From: Sphingorhabdus sp. Alg231-15
GTDB taxonomy: Bacteria; Pseudomonadota; Alphaproteobacteria; Sphingomonadales; Sphingomonadaceae
Direction of reading: 5' to 3'
Length of the DNA stretch: 64,000 nt
NCBI RefSeq assembly: GCF_900149705.1
Contig: NZ_LT703001.1
Coordinates: 3,280,001 to 3,344,000 of the forward strand
Shown: in pieces, positions 8,957 to 17,481 of the stretch
Position numbering within the stretch: position 1 is the first letter of the stretch
Layout: every line of letters starts with the position of its first letter
The notes under the pieces: generated by a model
The model's database searches: none
The model's input: the letters and a program-made list of their open reading frames with translations, nothing else
Told to the model about the DNA's origin: nothing
Translations under genes and position numbers: made by a program

Positions 8957-9538
8957 ATGGGCGGTCGACAATTGAGTTGCATTGGCAAAGGAGCAACGTC
9001 GGTCGGATTGATCTTGTCATTGGCTGCCTGTGGTGGAAATGGCGCAGGATCCGAGCTTGAACCCGCTGAAAGCATCGCACGCGCCAGCCTGATAGGTGCG
9101 GATCAGACGCAATATGGCGAAGTGATCATCGGCGAGGGCGACGGTGGTCTGCTCGTACAAATAAAAGCCGAAGGCCTCTCGCCAGGCCCGCGGGGCGTTC
9201 ATATCCACGAAGTTGGCAAATGCGTAGGGCCGGATTTCAAATCGGCCGGCGGTCATTGGAACCCGACCCAGAAAGAACATGGATTTGATAATCCCAAAGG
9301 TGCTCATATGGGTGACTTTTTTAATCTGGAAATCGGTGATGATGGAACTGGCTCTGTCGAAGCCACCATTGAGGAAGCGAGTTTGAAAGAGGGGCCGAAT
9401 GCGTTGATGGATGCGGACGGCGCTGCGTTTGTGGTGCATGCTGGGCCAGATGACTTGAAGACGGATCCATCCGGCGAAAGTGGTGGCCGGGTTGCTTGTG
9501 GTGTCTTTGAAATTCAAAGGTTTGAACCAGCACAATAA
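8957..9538 (+). CDS. sodC: Cu/Zn superoxide dismutase, lipoprotein
   Basis: 193 aa. Converts superoxide to peroxide and oxygen in the periplasm. The signal ends in a lipobox (LSLAACGG), so the protein is probably lipid-anchored. Copper and zinc ligands are visible in the family motifs GVHIHEVG, GGHWNP, KGAHMGD and FVVHAGPDD, and a basic/active-site region SGGRVACGV is near the end. The ATG at 8957 has an AAGGAG site. The palindrome upstream may control it. Followed by a phosphatase gene on the same strand after 71 bases. Confidence 0.95.
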   Translation: MGGRQLSCIGKGATSVGLILSLAACGGNGAGSELEPAESIARASLIGADQTQYGEVIIGEGDGGLLVQIKAEGLSPGPRGVHIHEVGKCVGPDFKSAGGHWNPTQKEHGFDNPKGAHMGDFFNLEIGDDGTGSVEATIEEASLKEGPNALMDADGAAFVVHAGPDDLKTDPSGESGGRVACGVFEIQRFEPAQ

Positions 9539-9609
9539 TTTGAAATTGGTGATTGCGATCACGATCAACCCGTCTAAATAAGCATATCAATTAGCTATCG
9601 GGGGGTCGC

Positions 9610-10068
9610 ATGGCTATTTCAGTTCTTTTCGTCTGCATGGGTAATATTTGTCGTTCGCCTTTAGCTGAAGCGGCGTTACGTCAAGAATGCGCACGTGTGG
9701 GCAAATCTTTGATTGTCGATTCTGCTGGCACTCATGATTGGCACGCGGGGCAGCCGCCGGATGAACGTGCGCAAGCGGTCGGGAAGAAAAACGGGGCACC
9801 ACTCGACCATCTGCGCGCTCGCGCGTTGCGCACAGCCGATTTTCGAGATTTCGATCATATCATTGCATTGGATAATGAGAATATGGTCAACCTCTTGGCG
9901 AAACAGCCGGCTGATGGTTCTGCTCAATTATCGCTTTTGCTGGATCATGTCGAAGGCCGCGCCGGCGAAGACGTCGCTGATCCCTACTATGAAGCGGATA
10001 CCGCATTTGACGAGACCTGGGATGATGTATCGGCGGCGGCCAAAGCGCTGGTGATAAAATTGTCGTAA
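9610..10068 (+). CDS. Low-molecular-weight protein-tyrosine phosphatase
   Basis: 152 aa cytosolic phosphatase. The catalytic loop CX5R is at Cys9-Arg15 (FVCMGNICRSP) and the general-acid motif DPYY is near residue 120, both diagnostic of the family. Enzymes of this family often dephosphorylate BY-kinases of polysaccharide systems. One such kinase is encoded at 36-38 kb, but this gene is far from that locus, so pairing is only a possibility. Arsenate reductase, which shares the fold, is less likely given DPYY. Confidence 0.93.
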   Translation: MAISVLFVCMGNICRSPLAEAALRQECARVGKSLIVDSAGTHDWHAGQPPDERAQAVGKKNGAPLDHLRARALRTADFRDFDHIIALDNENMVNLLAKQPADGSAQLSLLLDHVEGRAGEDVADPYYEADTAFDETWDDVSAAAKALVIKLS

Positions 10069-10451
10069 GCTGTGGCCGTTCTTGCTCGCTTGGTCAGAAC
10101 TTGCCGATGCTACCCAGCGTCGAATGCTGCCGCGCCTCGCTACCGACCAATGACGGGCCATCGCTTGCGGAGGTGAATTTGAGATTGGCTTCCAATAATG
10201 TCCAATGACAGCGAGCAGATCGAGAGGGTGCATATTCATAAAGAGTGATTTGCGTCATTTATTCGTCCTGATTATCGATTTTCTGGCTGCATTTCATATA
10301 TCGATTGAAGCTATCTATGAGTATGATGGTTGATTTTATCGGTTAGGCATTCAGTTTTTCTTGAAAAATTCACATAATAAACCGATATTGGATAGGATAG
10401 TGCCGCTATCACGTATTTTTGCGGCGGAATAAACCGAGGAGTTTGAATATC
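10069..10451. other. Intergenic stretch upstream of the Bax-inhibitor gene
   Basis: No gene is supported in these 383 bases. The first half resembles coding DNA in composition but has no open frame with a ribosome site. The second half is AT-rich and probably carries the promoter of the downstream membrane protein. Confidence 0.4.
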
Positions 10452-11186
10452 ATGGCTTGGCCTGACCCACGAGCGACAATGTCGCGTACACCTGTTGGCA
10501 CGACGCCACAATCTGACGTCGCTTATGACGCCGGACTGCGTTCTTACATGCTCAAAGTATATAACTACATGGCGAGCGGTGTTCTGCTTACTGGTATTGT
10601 TGCGATGCTGTTTGCCAGCTCCGGAATGGCGGCAGAGATTATGTTTGGTGGTGGACCACTGAAATGGCTTATCATCTTGTCTCCGCTGGCGATTGTTTTT
10701 GCCATGAGCTTTGGACAGAATAAATTTTCAACATTTACGCTGCAGGCGATGTTCTGGGGCTTTGCGACCTTGATGGGTCTGTCCATGTCGACAATTTTTC
10801 TCGTTTATACCGGTGCTTCGATTGCTCAGACTTTCTTTGCAACATCGGCGGCTTTCTTGGGTCTTAGCCTGTTCGGTTATACGACAAAGAAAGATTTGTC
10901 TGGCTGGGGCAGCTTCCTGATCATGGGCGTAATTGGCTTGCTGGTAGCGATGGTCATCAACATCTTCTTGCAGTCAACAATGATGCATTTTGTAATCAGT
11001 GCAATCGGTGTTCTAGTCTTCGCAGGCCTGACGGCATATGATACGCAGCGGATCAAGAGCATGTATGCTTATGTTGCCGGTACCGATATGGTCGGAAAGG
11101 TCATCATCATGAGTGCGCTCAATCTGTATCTGGACTTTATCAATATGTTCCAATTCCTGCTCAGCTTCATGGGCAGCCAGGACTAA
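10452..11186 (+). CDS. Bax inhibitor-1/YccA family membrane protein
   Basis: 244 aa integral inner-membrane protein with about seven hydrophobic helices. It matches the BI-1/YccA family: DAGLRSYMLKVYNYMASGVLLTG near the N-terminus, LVFAGLTAYDTQRIK in the late helix pair, and a C-terminal ALNLYLDFINMFQFLL. Family members are calcium-leak channels or FtsH modulators. The ATG at 10452 follows GGAG and the conserved domain; the frame is open a little further upstream. A strong terminator follows. Confidence 0.93.
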   Translation: MAWPDPRATMSRTPVGTTPQSDVAYDAGLRSYMLKVYNYMASGVLLTGIVAMLFASSGMAAEIMFGGGPLKWLIILSPLAIVFAMSFGQNKFSTFTLQAMFWGFATLMGLSMSTIFLVYTGASIAQTFFATSAAFLGLSLFGYTTKKDLSGWGSFLIMGVIGLLVAMVINIFLQSTMMHFVISAIGVLVFAGLTAYDTQRIKSMYAYVAGTDMVGKVIIMSALNLYLDFINMFQFLLSFMGSQD

Positions 11187-11215
11187 GGCTCTATTCATAT
11201 CCTTTGACCTAAGAC

Positions 11216-11250
11216 AAAGCCCGGCAGGAAACTGCTGGGCTTTTTCTTTT
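11216..11250 (+). terminator. Rho-independent terminator
   Basis: A 12-bp stem AAAGCCCGGCAG / CTGCTGGGCTTT with a GAAA tetraloop runs into TTCTTTT, 30 bases after the Bax-inhibitor stop. Confidence 0.9.
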
Positions 11251-11336
11251 GTCAGTTGATCGTTTTTCCATTGCATTTGCTGGACAACAGCGGGCCCGCA
11301 ACCTAAGGATTTCGTGCGATCTATAGGGGAAATTGA

Positions 11337-12047
11337 GTGCTTCAGGGTGTAAAAAAAGTTCGTTTGTTTGCCGTTGCTACGGCCGTGACTGCGCTGGCTG
11401 CTTGCCAGACAGCTCCACCACCGCCACCACCGGCGCCCGTTGCGGCGCCTAAATATACACCGAGAGCGCCGACAACGCCGTTTGGCGCCAGCGCGAATAC
11501 CATTGTGCCGCAGCTGCGTCCTGACGGCCTGCGTCAGACGATCAATCGCGATATAGGACCATTGCAAACTGTGTGGCATGTCCGTGCCGCTTTAAATGTG
11601 GCGGCGCTTAGCTGCACTGGTCCGCAATATGCGCGGATTGTCAGTGATTACAACGCGTTTATCGGGAACAACAAAAAGTTTCTGCGCAACGCTAATAGCG
11701 CAATCCTGCGTAAATTCAGCCGTGATGTGGGCAAAGGTTATCGGCAGGCTCACGACCGCCAACAGACGCGCCTTTATAATTATTGGTCCTTTTCGCCGCT
11801 CCGGCGCCCGTTTTGCGATCAAGCCGTGCAGGTAAGCCAGCGCGCCATCGTTACGAAGCCGGAGGATATGGAAACCTTTGGAGCGGAGGCGCTGGCCGAA
11901 TTGGAAAAACCGTTCACGGATTTCTACCTAGCGTACGAAGAATATGAGCGTGATCTGGATGCCTGGCGTCGGCAATATGCACCGGAGCAGGCCCGGGACG
12001 CGGCGGATGAGACAATAAATACAACTGGCCTGACCGAGGAAGGCTAG
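11337..12047 (+). CDS. Putative lipoprotein of unknown function
   Basis: 236 aa. A basic start and hydrophobic stretch end in the lipobox LAACQ, followed by a run of prolines (PPPPPPAP). This indicates a lipid-anchored envelope protein with a flexible linker. The mature part is mostly polar and helical (VWHVRAALNVAALSC, FYLAYEEYERDLDAW). It contains two Cys that could pair across the domain. No enzymatic motif is seen. Start is GTG, with GGGGA six bases upstream. It is a single gene flanked by terminators. Sphingomonads carry similar uncharacterised proteins, but I cannot assign a function. Confidence 0.8.
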   Translation: MLQGVKKVRLFAVATAVTALAACQTAPPPPPPAPVAAPKYTPRAPTTPFGASANTIVPQLRPDGLRQTINRDIGPLQTVWHVRAALNVAALSCTGPQYARIVSDYNAFIGNNKKFLRNANSAILRKFSRDVGKGYRQAHDRQQTRLYNYWSFSPLRRPFCDQAVQVSQRAIVTKPEDMETFGAEALAELEKPFTDFYLAYEEYERDLDAWRRQYAPEQARDAADETINTTGLTEEG

Positions 12048-12078
12048 GCCCCAAATATCAAAGACAAGATCGAAAAAG

Positions 12079-12108
12079 AAGGCCAGATGGTGCGAACCAT
12101 CTGGCCTT
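12079..12108. terminator. Hairpin terminator between convergent genes
   Basis: A perfect 13-bp stem AAGGCCAGATGGT / ACCATCTGGCCTT with a 4-nt loop. On the minus strand it is followed by CTTTTTCG, so it terminates best for the gene at 12165-12614. On the plus strand the T-run is poor, but it may serve both convergent genes. Confidence 0.85.
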
Positions 12109-12164
12109 AGTCTTTCAGCTTTCAAGGGGATGAGGAGAGAGCGCTGAAAGAAAGAGAGATTTGT

Positions 12165-12614
12165 TTAGAAACCGAAGCGGACACCGACGGAGCTTTTGTC
12201 TGCTGCCCCTGGCCCAGCATCAGACAGAAAGTCCGAGCGTACCGAGCTGGAGAGGAAGCGGCCTGGATTGACGGCATCGACACCGCTATCTTGTGCGGTA
12301 GAGCGGTAAGAAAACTCTTGTGGGACAAACAAACCGGTCAATCCTGTACTCCGTTGCTCAACGACAGGCGAGGCGTTGTTTTCTATCCGGAAGCCGGTTT
12401 CAAATCCGGGAGCCATGGTGGCCATGAAGCTCTGATCTTGTTTGCTGGAAACACCTGCCAGATCAAAATTACTGATAGGAAGGTCGATGGCCTGATGCTT
12501 TTGGGGTGCAGCGGCCTCTACCATGCTTTGGGTGTCAATGGCGGAATCAGCAAATGCGGGCGTTGCTGTGATGCTGATAAGGGCAGCGGCGGTAACAATA
12601 ACTACATTTTTCAT
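12165..12614 (-). CDS. Small secreted protein of unknown function
   Basis: 149 aa. A clear Sec signal peptide (short basic start, hydrophobic core, cut after AFA) leads to a roughly 125-residue polar domain without cysteines. It ends in Val-Gly-Val-Arg-Phe-Gly-Phe, and the terminal phenylalanine recalls outer-membrane proteins, though the protein is too short for a full barrel. The ATG has AAGGA seven bases upstream. No family is recognised and no neighbour suggests a role. Confidence 0.7.
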   Translation of the reverse strand: MKNVVIVTAAALISITATPAFADSAIDTQSMVEAAAPQKHQAIDLPISNFDLAGVSSKQDQSFMATMAPGFETGFRIENNASPVVEQRSTGLTGLFVPQEFSYRSTAQDSGVDAVNPGRFLSSSVRSDFLSDAGPGAADKSSVGVRFGF

Positions 12615-12778
12615 GACTTCGTCCTTCCTATATCTGCAGCAAGCACTTGCTCGCTGCTCTCATAGAAGGTTTCGCGGCAACAACGGATATGGTTACAGTC
12701 GCTGCATTTTTTTATCGATTAAATTGATCAATAGCCGGGTTTTGACAACTTCAGATGGATAGTAAAGCCCCCGTCTCT

Positions 12779-13399
12779 CTAGCTTTCTGGCATCAGTGCA
12801 GCGTCCACTGCCTTTGATTCCTTATATGCATCGCGTGCCCTTAATCGCTCGGAATAAGCGACAAAGCTATCTCTCTCGGGAAAGCTTTTGAACTGGAGGC
12901 CCCAATCGACCTGCGATCCAACATAGACATCCGCCATTGTGAAGCGATCGCCGCAGACATAACTGCGAGATTGCAGCATTTCATCAAGTACATCCATGGC
13001 ACGATCGTAGTTGCCATAACCCGCCGAACGCTCTTGTTCTGCAGTTAGTGACAATCCGAGATTTCGGTCCATCACTGCTTGTTCGATCGGTCCTGCGGCG
13101 AAGAAAAGCCAGCGATAATAGTCAGCGCGTTCTTCCGACTTGGGCGCAAGGCCTGCATCTGGGAAAGTATCGGCCAAGTAGGCACAGATCGCAGCGCATT
13201 CCGTCACCGTTTTTCCGTTATGTACAATAGCAGGAACCTTACCCATCGGATTGACCGCAAGGTAATCTGCGGACTTCATCTTGCCGTCATATTCAATGAT
13301 CTGCTGATCATAGTCGGCTCCGGCCTCATGCAGTGCCCATCGCGCAATTTGACCACGAGACATCGGGTTGGTGTAGAAGGTGAGGGGGGACGAAGACAT
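12779..13399 (-). CDS. Glutathione S-transferase family protein
   Basis: 206 aa. The thioredoxin-like N-terminal domain carries the cis-proline motif GKVPAIVHNGKTVTECAAICAYLAD, which binds glutathione. The helical C-terminal domain carries DRFTMADVYVGSQ, matching the conserved N-capping box of GSTs. A serine-rich start (MSSSPLTFYTNPMSRGQIARW) supplies the probable catalytic residue. It conjugates glutathione to electrophiles in the cytosol; the substrate is unknown. It reads alone, between a secreted protein gene and DUF3047. Confidence 0.92.
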   Translation of the reverse strand: MSSSPLTFYTNPMSRGQIARWALHEAGADYDQQIIEYDGKMKSADYLAVNPMGKVPAIVHNGKTVTECAAICAYLADTFPDAGLAPKSEERADYYRWLFFAAGPIEQAVMDRNLGLSLTAEQERSAGYGNYDRAMDVLDEMLQSRSYVCGDRFTMADVYVGSQVDWGLQFKSFPERDSFVAYSERLRARDAYKESKAVDAALMPES

Positions 13400-13464
13400 G
13401 ATCAGTTCCTGTAGCGGTGAGGATCAAATCTATAACAGACTGATTCAGGTTTTGTAGTCGGCAG

Positions 13465-14205
13465 TTATCTATACTGACATTTGGAACCTGCCGGGACCAA
13501 ATGGATATCGGCAAATGCTGCTGTAACGGTCTCTCCGCTGTTGTCAGTATCGCTGGATATGGCAATCGACGTGACTTTCGCTTTGCTGGTTTTGAACTGC
13601 TTTTGGATATCGGCAGCAAGATTGCGGCGTTCGTTTACCCAGGTTCCAGCCTGTGCAGCCCCGCTTTGTGCAACAATGATTTTTGCCTGCTTTGTATAGA
13701 CATTGTTCCGAGCTGTTCCGACAGGAAAGCGGTTGTCCCAAACATAGTTTATCGCACCATCGGGTATCGCGTTGCCACCCCGCGTCCGCGCCAATGCAAG
13801 CTTGGCACGAGTGCCAAGCGAGATCGAACTATTGGGTAAGTTCAGGCCTATGTAAATCCGCGCTGCTTGATCATCACCTGACTTCTTGGCGATATTTGCC
13901 GTTCGTACAACGTCATCGACCTGCCAGCGCCAGCACAGCACGGGGGTTTTAGTGAGATTGACCATCACCGGCCGGGTGAACAAAGCCATGCTCATACGGG
14001 CATAAGCCTCGATGGCTGGCACGCCTTGAATTCGTTTAGCAGTAAATTTGGTGGCTGGTACTTTCTTATCAATTTTCACGCTGCGCCATCCTGCGGCGCC
14101 GCTAGCAAAATTGCTGATCCTCTGGACCCCGGCGTTTTGCGCTGCCGCTATTTCGGGCGATGCTGCCAGCATGATTGCAGTGCTGATGATGATGGTTTTG
14201 CGCAT
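13465..14205 (-). CDS. DUF3047 domain secreted protein
   Basis: 246 aa. A Sec signal (cut after AAAQ) leads to a domain fitting DUF3047: LCWRWQVDD, a middle segment DDQAARIYIGL, and NYVWDNRFPVGT near residue 165. Its role is unknown; the family is periplasmic. It lies 7 bases downstream of a DUF547 gene on the same strand, so they are probably one operon. Both are secreted and neither has a known reaction. Confidence 0.85.
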   Translation of the reverse strand: MRKTIIISTAIMLAASPEIAAAQNAGVQRISNFASGAAGWRSVKIDKKVPATKFTAKRIQGVPAIEAYARMSMALFTRPVMVNLTKTPVLCWRWQVDDVVRTANIAKKSGDDQAARIYIGLNLPNSSISLGTRAKLALARTRGGNAIPDGAINYVWDNRFPVGTARNNVYTKQAKIIVAQSGAAQAGTWVNERRNLAADIQKQFKTSKAKVTSIAISSDTDNSGETVTAAFADIHLVPAGSKCQYR

Positions 14206-14212
14206 ATAGCCC

Positions 14213-15004
14213 TCAAGTGCGGTTCAGGCGCCAATCATAACTTAAAAAACTGACGTTCATTTTGCCCGATCTTAATGCGGCTTGCTGCCCCTTTGTCAGG
14301 CCCAGAGCATTAGCGTAGATGGCAAGAAACTGGTTGAGGTCTTTCGCACCACGCCAGCCATTCTCAAAATCTCCGCGATACCATTTGAAAATGCTGGAAA
14401 CCTCTAGCCGCCCACCTTTCAAACGATTGCGGCTGCGGTCCCGCAAAAAGTCTTTAGTGGCAGCGTTAAGCTGTGCGGGCAGGGTGCTGCCTCGGTAGGC
14501 ATTTTTGCGCAACGCCGGGCAGCCAATACTGGCGCAGTTCACGGCGAAATGGATGCGTGGTTCGTTATAGCGACCGCTGCCACGGATTAGCGAATGTTCG
14601 ATATGATCCAACGATACGGTCTTGCCGAACAGCGGAATGAATTTCTGTTTCCAAGGAGAGCGGATGATAGAACCGAGATCCTTGATTGACTTTAGATTTG
14701 GGTATTCGGACAGGATGAGTTCAACCGTCCAAGCGTTATAGGTATTGATCAGAAAGGCGAGCTGATCGTTTTTGGACCATCTGTTGAAGGTTGTCTGGCT
14801 GACCGAAGATGTGGAATCGAGATAGGTTTTCAGTTTCGCTCGATCTGCTTTGAACCGCGTATAGTTGACTTTGGATGATGTCCCGCCACCGGTGACCACG
14901 ACATTGCGTTTCAGCAAGACATCCCAGCCGGAATGATCATGCGCTGCCCATGCGTTGCTGGATACGGATAGAGCGATGAAGGATAGAAATAGCCGGAACA
15001 GCAT
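14213..15004 (-). CDS. DUF547 domain secreted protein
   Basis: 263 aa. A signal peptide (LFRLFLSFIALSVSSNAWA) leads to the DUF547 domain. Recognisable parts are FLINTYNAWTVELIL, DLGSIIRSPWKQKFIPLFG, SLDHIEHSLIRG, and RIHFAVNCASIGCPALR with two conserved cysteines and a histidine. These residues resemble a hydrolase or transglutaminase-like active site, but none is proven. The ATG at 15004 starts the signal peptide; a longer frame upstream adds a non-signal-like extension. Likely co-transcribed with DUF3047. Confidence 0.88.
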   Translation of the reverse strand: MLFRLFLSFIALSVSSNAWAAHDHSGWDVLLKRNVVVTGGGTSSKVNYTRFKADRAKLKTYLDSTSSVSQTTFNRWSKNDQLAFLINTYNAWTVELILSEYPNLKSIKDLGSIIRSPWKQKFIPLFGKTVSLDHIEHSLIRGSGRYNEPRIHFAVNCASIGCPALRKNAYRGSTLPAQLNAATKDFLRDRSRNRLKGGRLEVSSIFKWYRGDFENGWRGAKDLNQFLAIYANALGLTKGQQAALRSGKMNVSFLSYDWRLNRT

Positions 15005-15110
15005 ATCGAAGGCCTCTTTTGCGCTAGGAATATTTGTTAGTTCGCAGCGCAAGGCCAAGAGGTTACATCGTGTCGCATAAATCGATCGACAAAAGGTGGA
15101 GGCCCGCGCG

Positions 15111-15455
15111 ATGATAAAGCAGTTTTTCCTGATCTCGAAAAAACCGGAGCTCTCGGCTGAAGAATTTCGTTGCTATTATGAAGCCAATCACGTGCCCCTG
15201 ATCAAGCGCCTGTTGCCGATGTTTGCTCGCTATCGGCGGCACTATCTGGATCATGGCAACTCCACTTTCAGAGCGGACCAAGCAGCGCCGAATTTTGATG
15301 TGATGACCGAAATTTGGTTTGCGCGGCCAGCAGACTTCGACGCCTTTATCGAACGAGTCTCCGATCCTTCGGTAATCGCCGAAATTCGCGCCGACGAGGC
15401 CAACTTTCTGATCAGCGATGCCACCCGTTCGTTGCGAGTGGAGACGGTGGAGTAG
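15111..15455 (+). CDS. EthD-domain protein
   Basis: 114 aa ferredoxin-like alpha/beta protein of the EthD (dimeric alpha-beta barrel) family. It begins MIKQFFLISKKPELSAEEFRCYYEANHVPL, the hallmark EthD entry with the H-V-P-L segment. The family is involved in degradation of ethers and other organics or in polyketide tailoring, but many members are uncharacterised. The ATG at 15111 has AGGTGGAGG upstream; a GTG 15 bases earlier lies in that site. It is convergent with the WYL regulator gene, separated by four bases. Confidence 0.85.
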   Translation: MIKQFFLISKKPELSAEEFRCYYEANHVPLIKRLLPMFARYRRHYLDHGNSTFRADQAAPNFDVMTEIWFARPADFDAFIERVSDPSVIAEIRADEANFLISDATRSLRVETVE

Positions 15456-15459
15456 TTGA

Positions 15460-16155
15460 CTAGACCTGCTTCCCGTATTTACCCTCGATCTGCCTGAGAA
15501 TCTCAGCCAGTGATCGTTCGGGTGCAGGCGTGAAGGTAGTTCCGGTTTTGGTAAGTTTTTCCATGCGGTCGAGGCGGAACATCCGAAAGTCATCGCGCAA
15601 TTCACACCAGGCCACCAATGTCCATGTCTTGCCCCAAAACCATAAGCCCAGTGGCTGGACATTCCGGCTGGTCGCCGCGCCTTCTTCATCATGATAATCG
15701 AATGACAGTATATCGCGGGCTTCAATCGCGGCTTCGCAGCGGTCAATCACATTTCTGGTTTGCTCGCCGAGGCCCATTTCGGGTGCGAATATCTTTGTAC
15801 CACCAACCCGGTCGCGCTCTTTCTCTGGCAATACCGTTTCTATTTTCACTAGCGCCTCTTCGGCCGCGGTCCTCATCGCGGTTCCGCCCCAGGCGCGCAC
15901 CATGCGAGCACCGGTGACAAGAGCGACAATTTCCTCCCGCGTGAACATCAGTGGAGGCAGATCAAAGCCGCTGCGCATGATATAGCCGATACCGGCTTCG
16001 CCATCGATTGGGACGCCAGTGGACTGTAGATCGGCAATGTCGCGATAGATGGTGCGTTCGGATACTTCCAAACGCTCGGCCAGCATGGCCGCAGTGACAA
16101 GCCGACCGCCGCGCAGATATTGGACAATCTGAAAGAGGCGGTCGGCTCTGCGCAT
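15460..16155 (-). CDS. YafY-family transcriptional regulator (HTH + WYL)
   Basis: 231 aa. An N-terminal winged HTH (RRADRLFQIVQYLRGGRLVTAAMLAERLEVSERTIYRDI, about 1-50) precedes a WYL-type domain (about 130-215) with SFDYHDEEG and LGLWFWGKTWTLVAWCELRDDFRMFRLDRM. WYL domains bind nucleic acids or small ligands. It lies two bases downstream of the VOC gene, so it is probably translated from the same mRNA and autoregulates. A palindrome upstream of the VOC gene is the likely operator. Confidence 0.93.
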   Translation of the reverse strand: MRRADRLFQIVQYLRGGRLVTAAMLAERLEVSERTIYRDIADLQSTGVPIDGEAGIGYIMRSGFDLPPLMFTREEIVALVTGARMVRAWGGTAMRTAAEEALVKIETVLPEKERDRVGGTKIFAPEMGLGEQTRNVIDRCEAAIEARDILSFDYHDEEGAATSRNVQPLGLWFWGKTWTLVAWCELRDDFRMFRLDRMEKLTKTGTTFTPAPERSLAEILRQIEGKYGKQV

Positions 16156-16157
16156 AT

Positions 16158-16529
16158 TTAGTTTTTGAAAATACCGAGCGAATTGCCCTCGGTATCTTTA
16201 GCATAGAAGAAGGAGCCAGCCGGAATGAGTATGACTTCCGATACGACTTCACCGCCGCCCTTCTTCACACGCTTCATAGCATCATCAAGATAGCCGTCGA
16301 CCGCGAGATGCGCGGTAATTCCATCGCCTTCTGTTGCTGGCTTTCCTTCGTAAAGATGGCCGGATGAGGCATTCTCACCTTCATAGGGCAACATCATGAT
16401 GGGTTGGGGCCCCGCTTCATTTTTTGTGAGCGGAGCTTCCAGCAGCGTTTCATAAAAGTTGCTTGCCCTTTCCAGATTGGTGACCGGAATTTCGGTCCAG
16501 ACAAGACGATTTTGTTTTGCTTCGGTCAT
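16158..16529 (-). CDS. VOC-family (glyoxalase-like) protein
   Basis: 123 aa. Two beta-alpha-beta-beta-beta halves of the vicinal oxygen chelate fold are visible (VWTEIPVTNLERASNFYETLLEAPL, then AHLAVDGYLDDAMKRVKKGGGEV...DTEGNSLGIF). The terminal EGNSLGI carries the usual metal-ligand glutamate region. The reaction is unknown; candidates are ring opening, isomerisation or resistance to a metabolite. The ATG at 16529 follows CAGGAGC, preferred over one 30 bases upstream. First gene of an operon with the WYL regulator. Confidence 0.9.
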   Translation of the reverse strand: MTEAKQNRLVWTEIPVTNLERASNFYETLLEAPLTKNEAGPQPIMMLPYEGENASSGHLYEGKPATEGDGITAHLAVDGYLDDAMKRVKKGGGEVVSEVILIPAGSFFYAKDTEGNSLGIFKN

Positions 16530-16576
16530 TAACTTGCTCCTGCTTGTTGTTGGGGACAAGTTCGCTATGCCATAGC

Positions 16577-16602
16577 CCTCCTGACAGCATATTGTCAGGA
16601 GG
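16577..16602. promoter_or_regulatory. Perfect palindrome, candidate operator of the WYL regulator
   Basis: CCTCCTGACA-N6-TGTCAGGAGG, a 10-bp perfect inverted repeat 48 bases upstream of the VOC start and 18 bases after the DUF1428 stop. There is no T-run on the minus strand, so a terminator is unlikely. The symmetry TGACA-N6-TGTCA fits a dimeric regulator, and the regulator encoded in the same operon is the obvious candidate. Confidence 0.55.
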
Positions 16603-16619
16603 ATCTATTTATTTCTCGG

Positions 16620-17345
16620 TTATTGACGATCAGTGTCGAGAAGGACCTCAAATCCACCATAGATCAGGCGTTTTCCATCCATTGGCATTTCTGCGCCCGG
16701 AGTCGGCATACGACTGTCCTCACGCATTTTTTCTGAGCCTTGCTCAAAAGCGTCTTTGGATGGCCATTCTGCATAACCGAAAGCGATAGCTTCACCGGCT
16801 TCGGCCTTTACCGCCGTTTTGAAATCGGTAACCTTGCCATCCCCGATTTCTGGGCCCCAACCATCGGCCGCGTGCAGGGCTCCATGATCAATTGCTACAT
16901 CACGCATGGTCTTGCACATATCGGCAAAGGCTTCGCGGTTCTCTCTTGGGACCGGAGCGACATAGCCCTGAACATAACCGGTCGGGCCGCCTGCTCCGCT
17001 CTCACCGAGTGTTTCAAAGCCTGAATAGATCATCCGCATGCCGTCAAACGGAATTTCTGCGGGCTGTTCCATCCGTTCGTCGCTCCCCATGTCTTTGTGG
17101 GCCTTGTCAAACTCCTCCTTCGTTCTCCAATCGATCCAGGAGAATACAATATTCTCGCCCTTATCGGCCTTTACCGCTCCGTACATATCGGTAAGTTCGC
17201 CTCTCGGTACGTCCGATCCCCAACATTCGACAATCCGCTGGGCGCCATAATCGGTAAAAAGCGGCACGGACTCTTGCGCCATTTTTAAGTAAGCTCCCTT
17301 ATTGGCTTCGGGAACCGGAATGATGAATCCTTGAAAATAACCCAT
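16620..17345 (-). CDS. DUF1428 protein with two tandem domains
   Basis: 241 aa, about double the usual DUF1428 length. Two copies are visible. The first begins GYFQGFIIPVPEANKGAYLKMA and the second, near residue 127, GYVQGYVAPVPRENREAFADMC. Each ends in a similar FDGMRMIYSGFE / MDGKRLIYGGFE. DUF1428 proteins are small dimeric alpha-beta barrels of unknown function, so this fusion can make the dimer in one chain. The ATG at 17345 has a GGAGAGAG site. It is upstream of the palindrome-controlled VOC/WYL operon on the same strand. Confidence 0.9.
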   Translation of the reverse strand: MGYFQGFIIPVPEANKGAYLKMAQESVPLFTDYGAQRIVECWGSDVPRGELTDMYGAVKADKGENIVFSWIDWRTKEEFDKAHKDMGSDERMEQPAEIPFDGMRMIYSGFETLGESGAGGPTGYVQGYVAPVPRENREAFADMCKTMRDVAIDHGALHAADGWGPEIGDGKVTDFKTAVKAEAGEAIAFGYAEWPSKDAFEQGSEKMREDSRMPTPGAEMPMDGKRLIYGGFEVLLDTDRQ

Positions 17346-17403
17346 TTTCTCTCTCTCCTCTCCCCGAATATAGCAAATTTGAGCGTTCTGATCACGCGCA
17401 CAT

Positions 17404-17440
17404 AAAAAAAGCGGCGTGAGACCAGTCACGCCGCTTTTTT
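17404..17440 (-). terminator. Rho-independent terminator of clpA
   Basis: The stem GCGGCGTGA / TCACGCCGC is flanked by A- and T-runs, so it can act on both strands. On the minus strand it follows the clpA stop by about 40 bases and runs into TTTTTTT. Confidence 0.9.
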
Positions 17441-17481
17441 GTTTTTGGGCAGCAGACGGTAAGCCTGCTCTTCAAGTGAAA

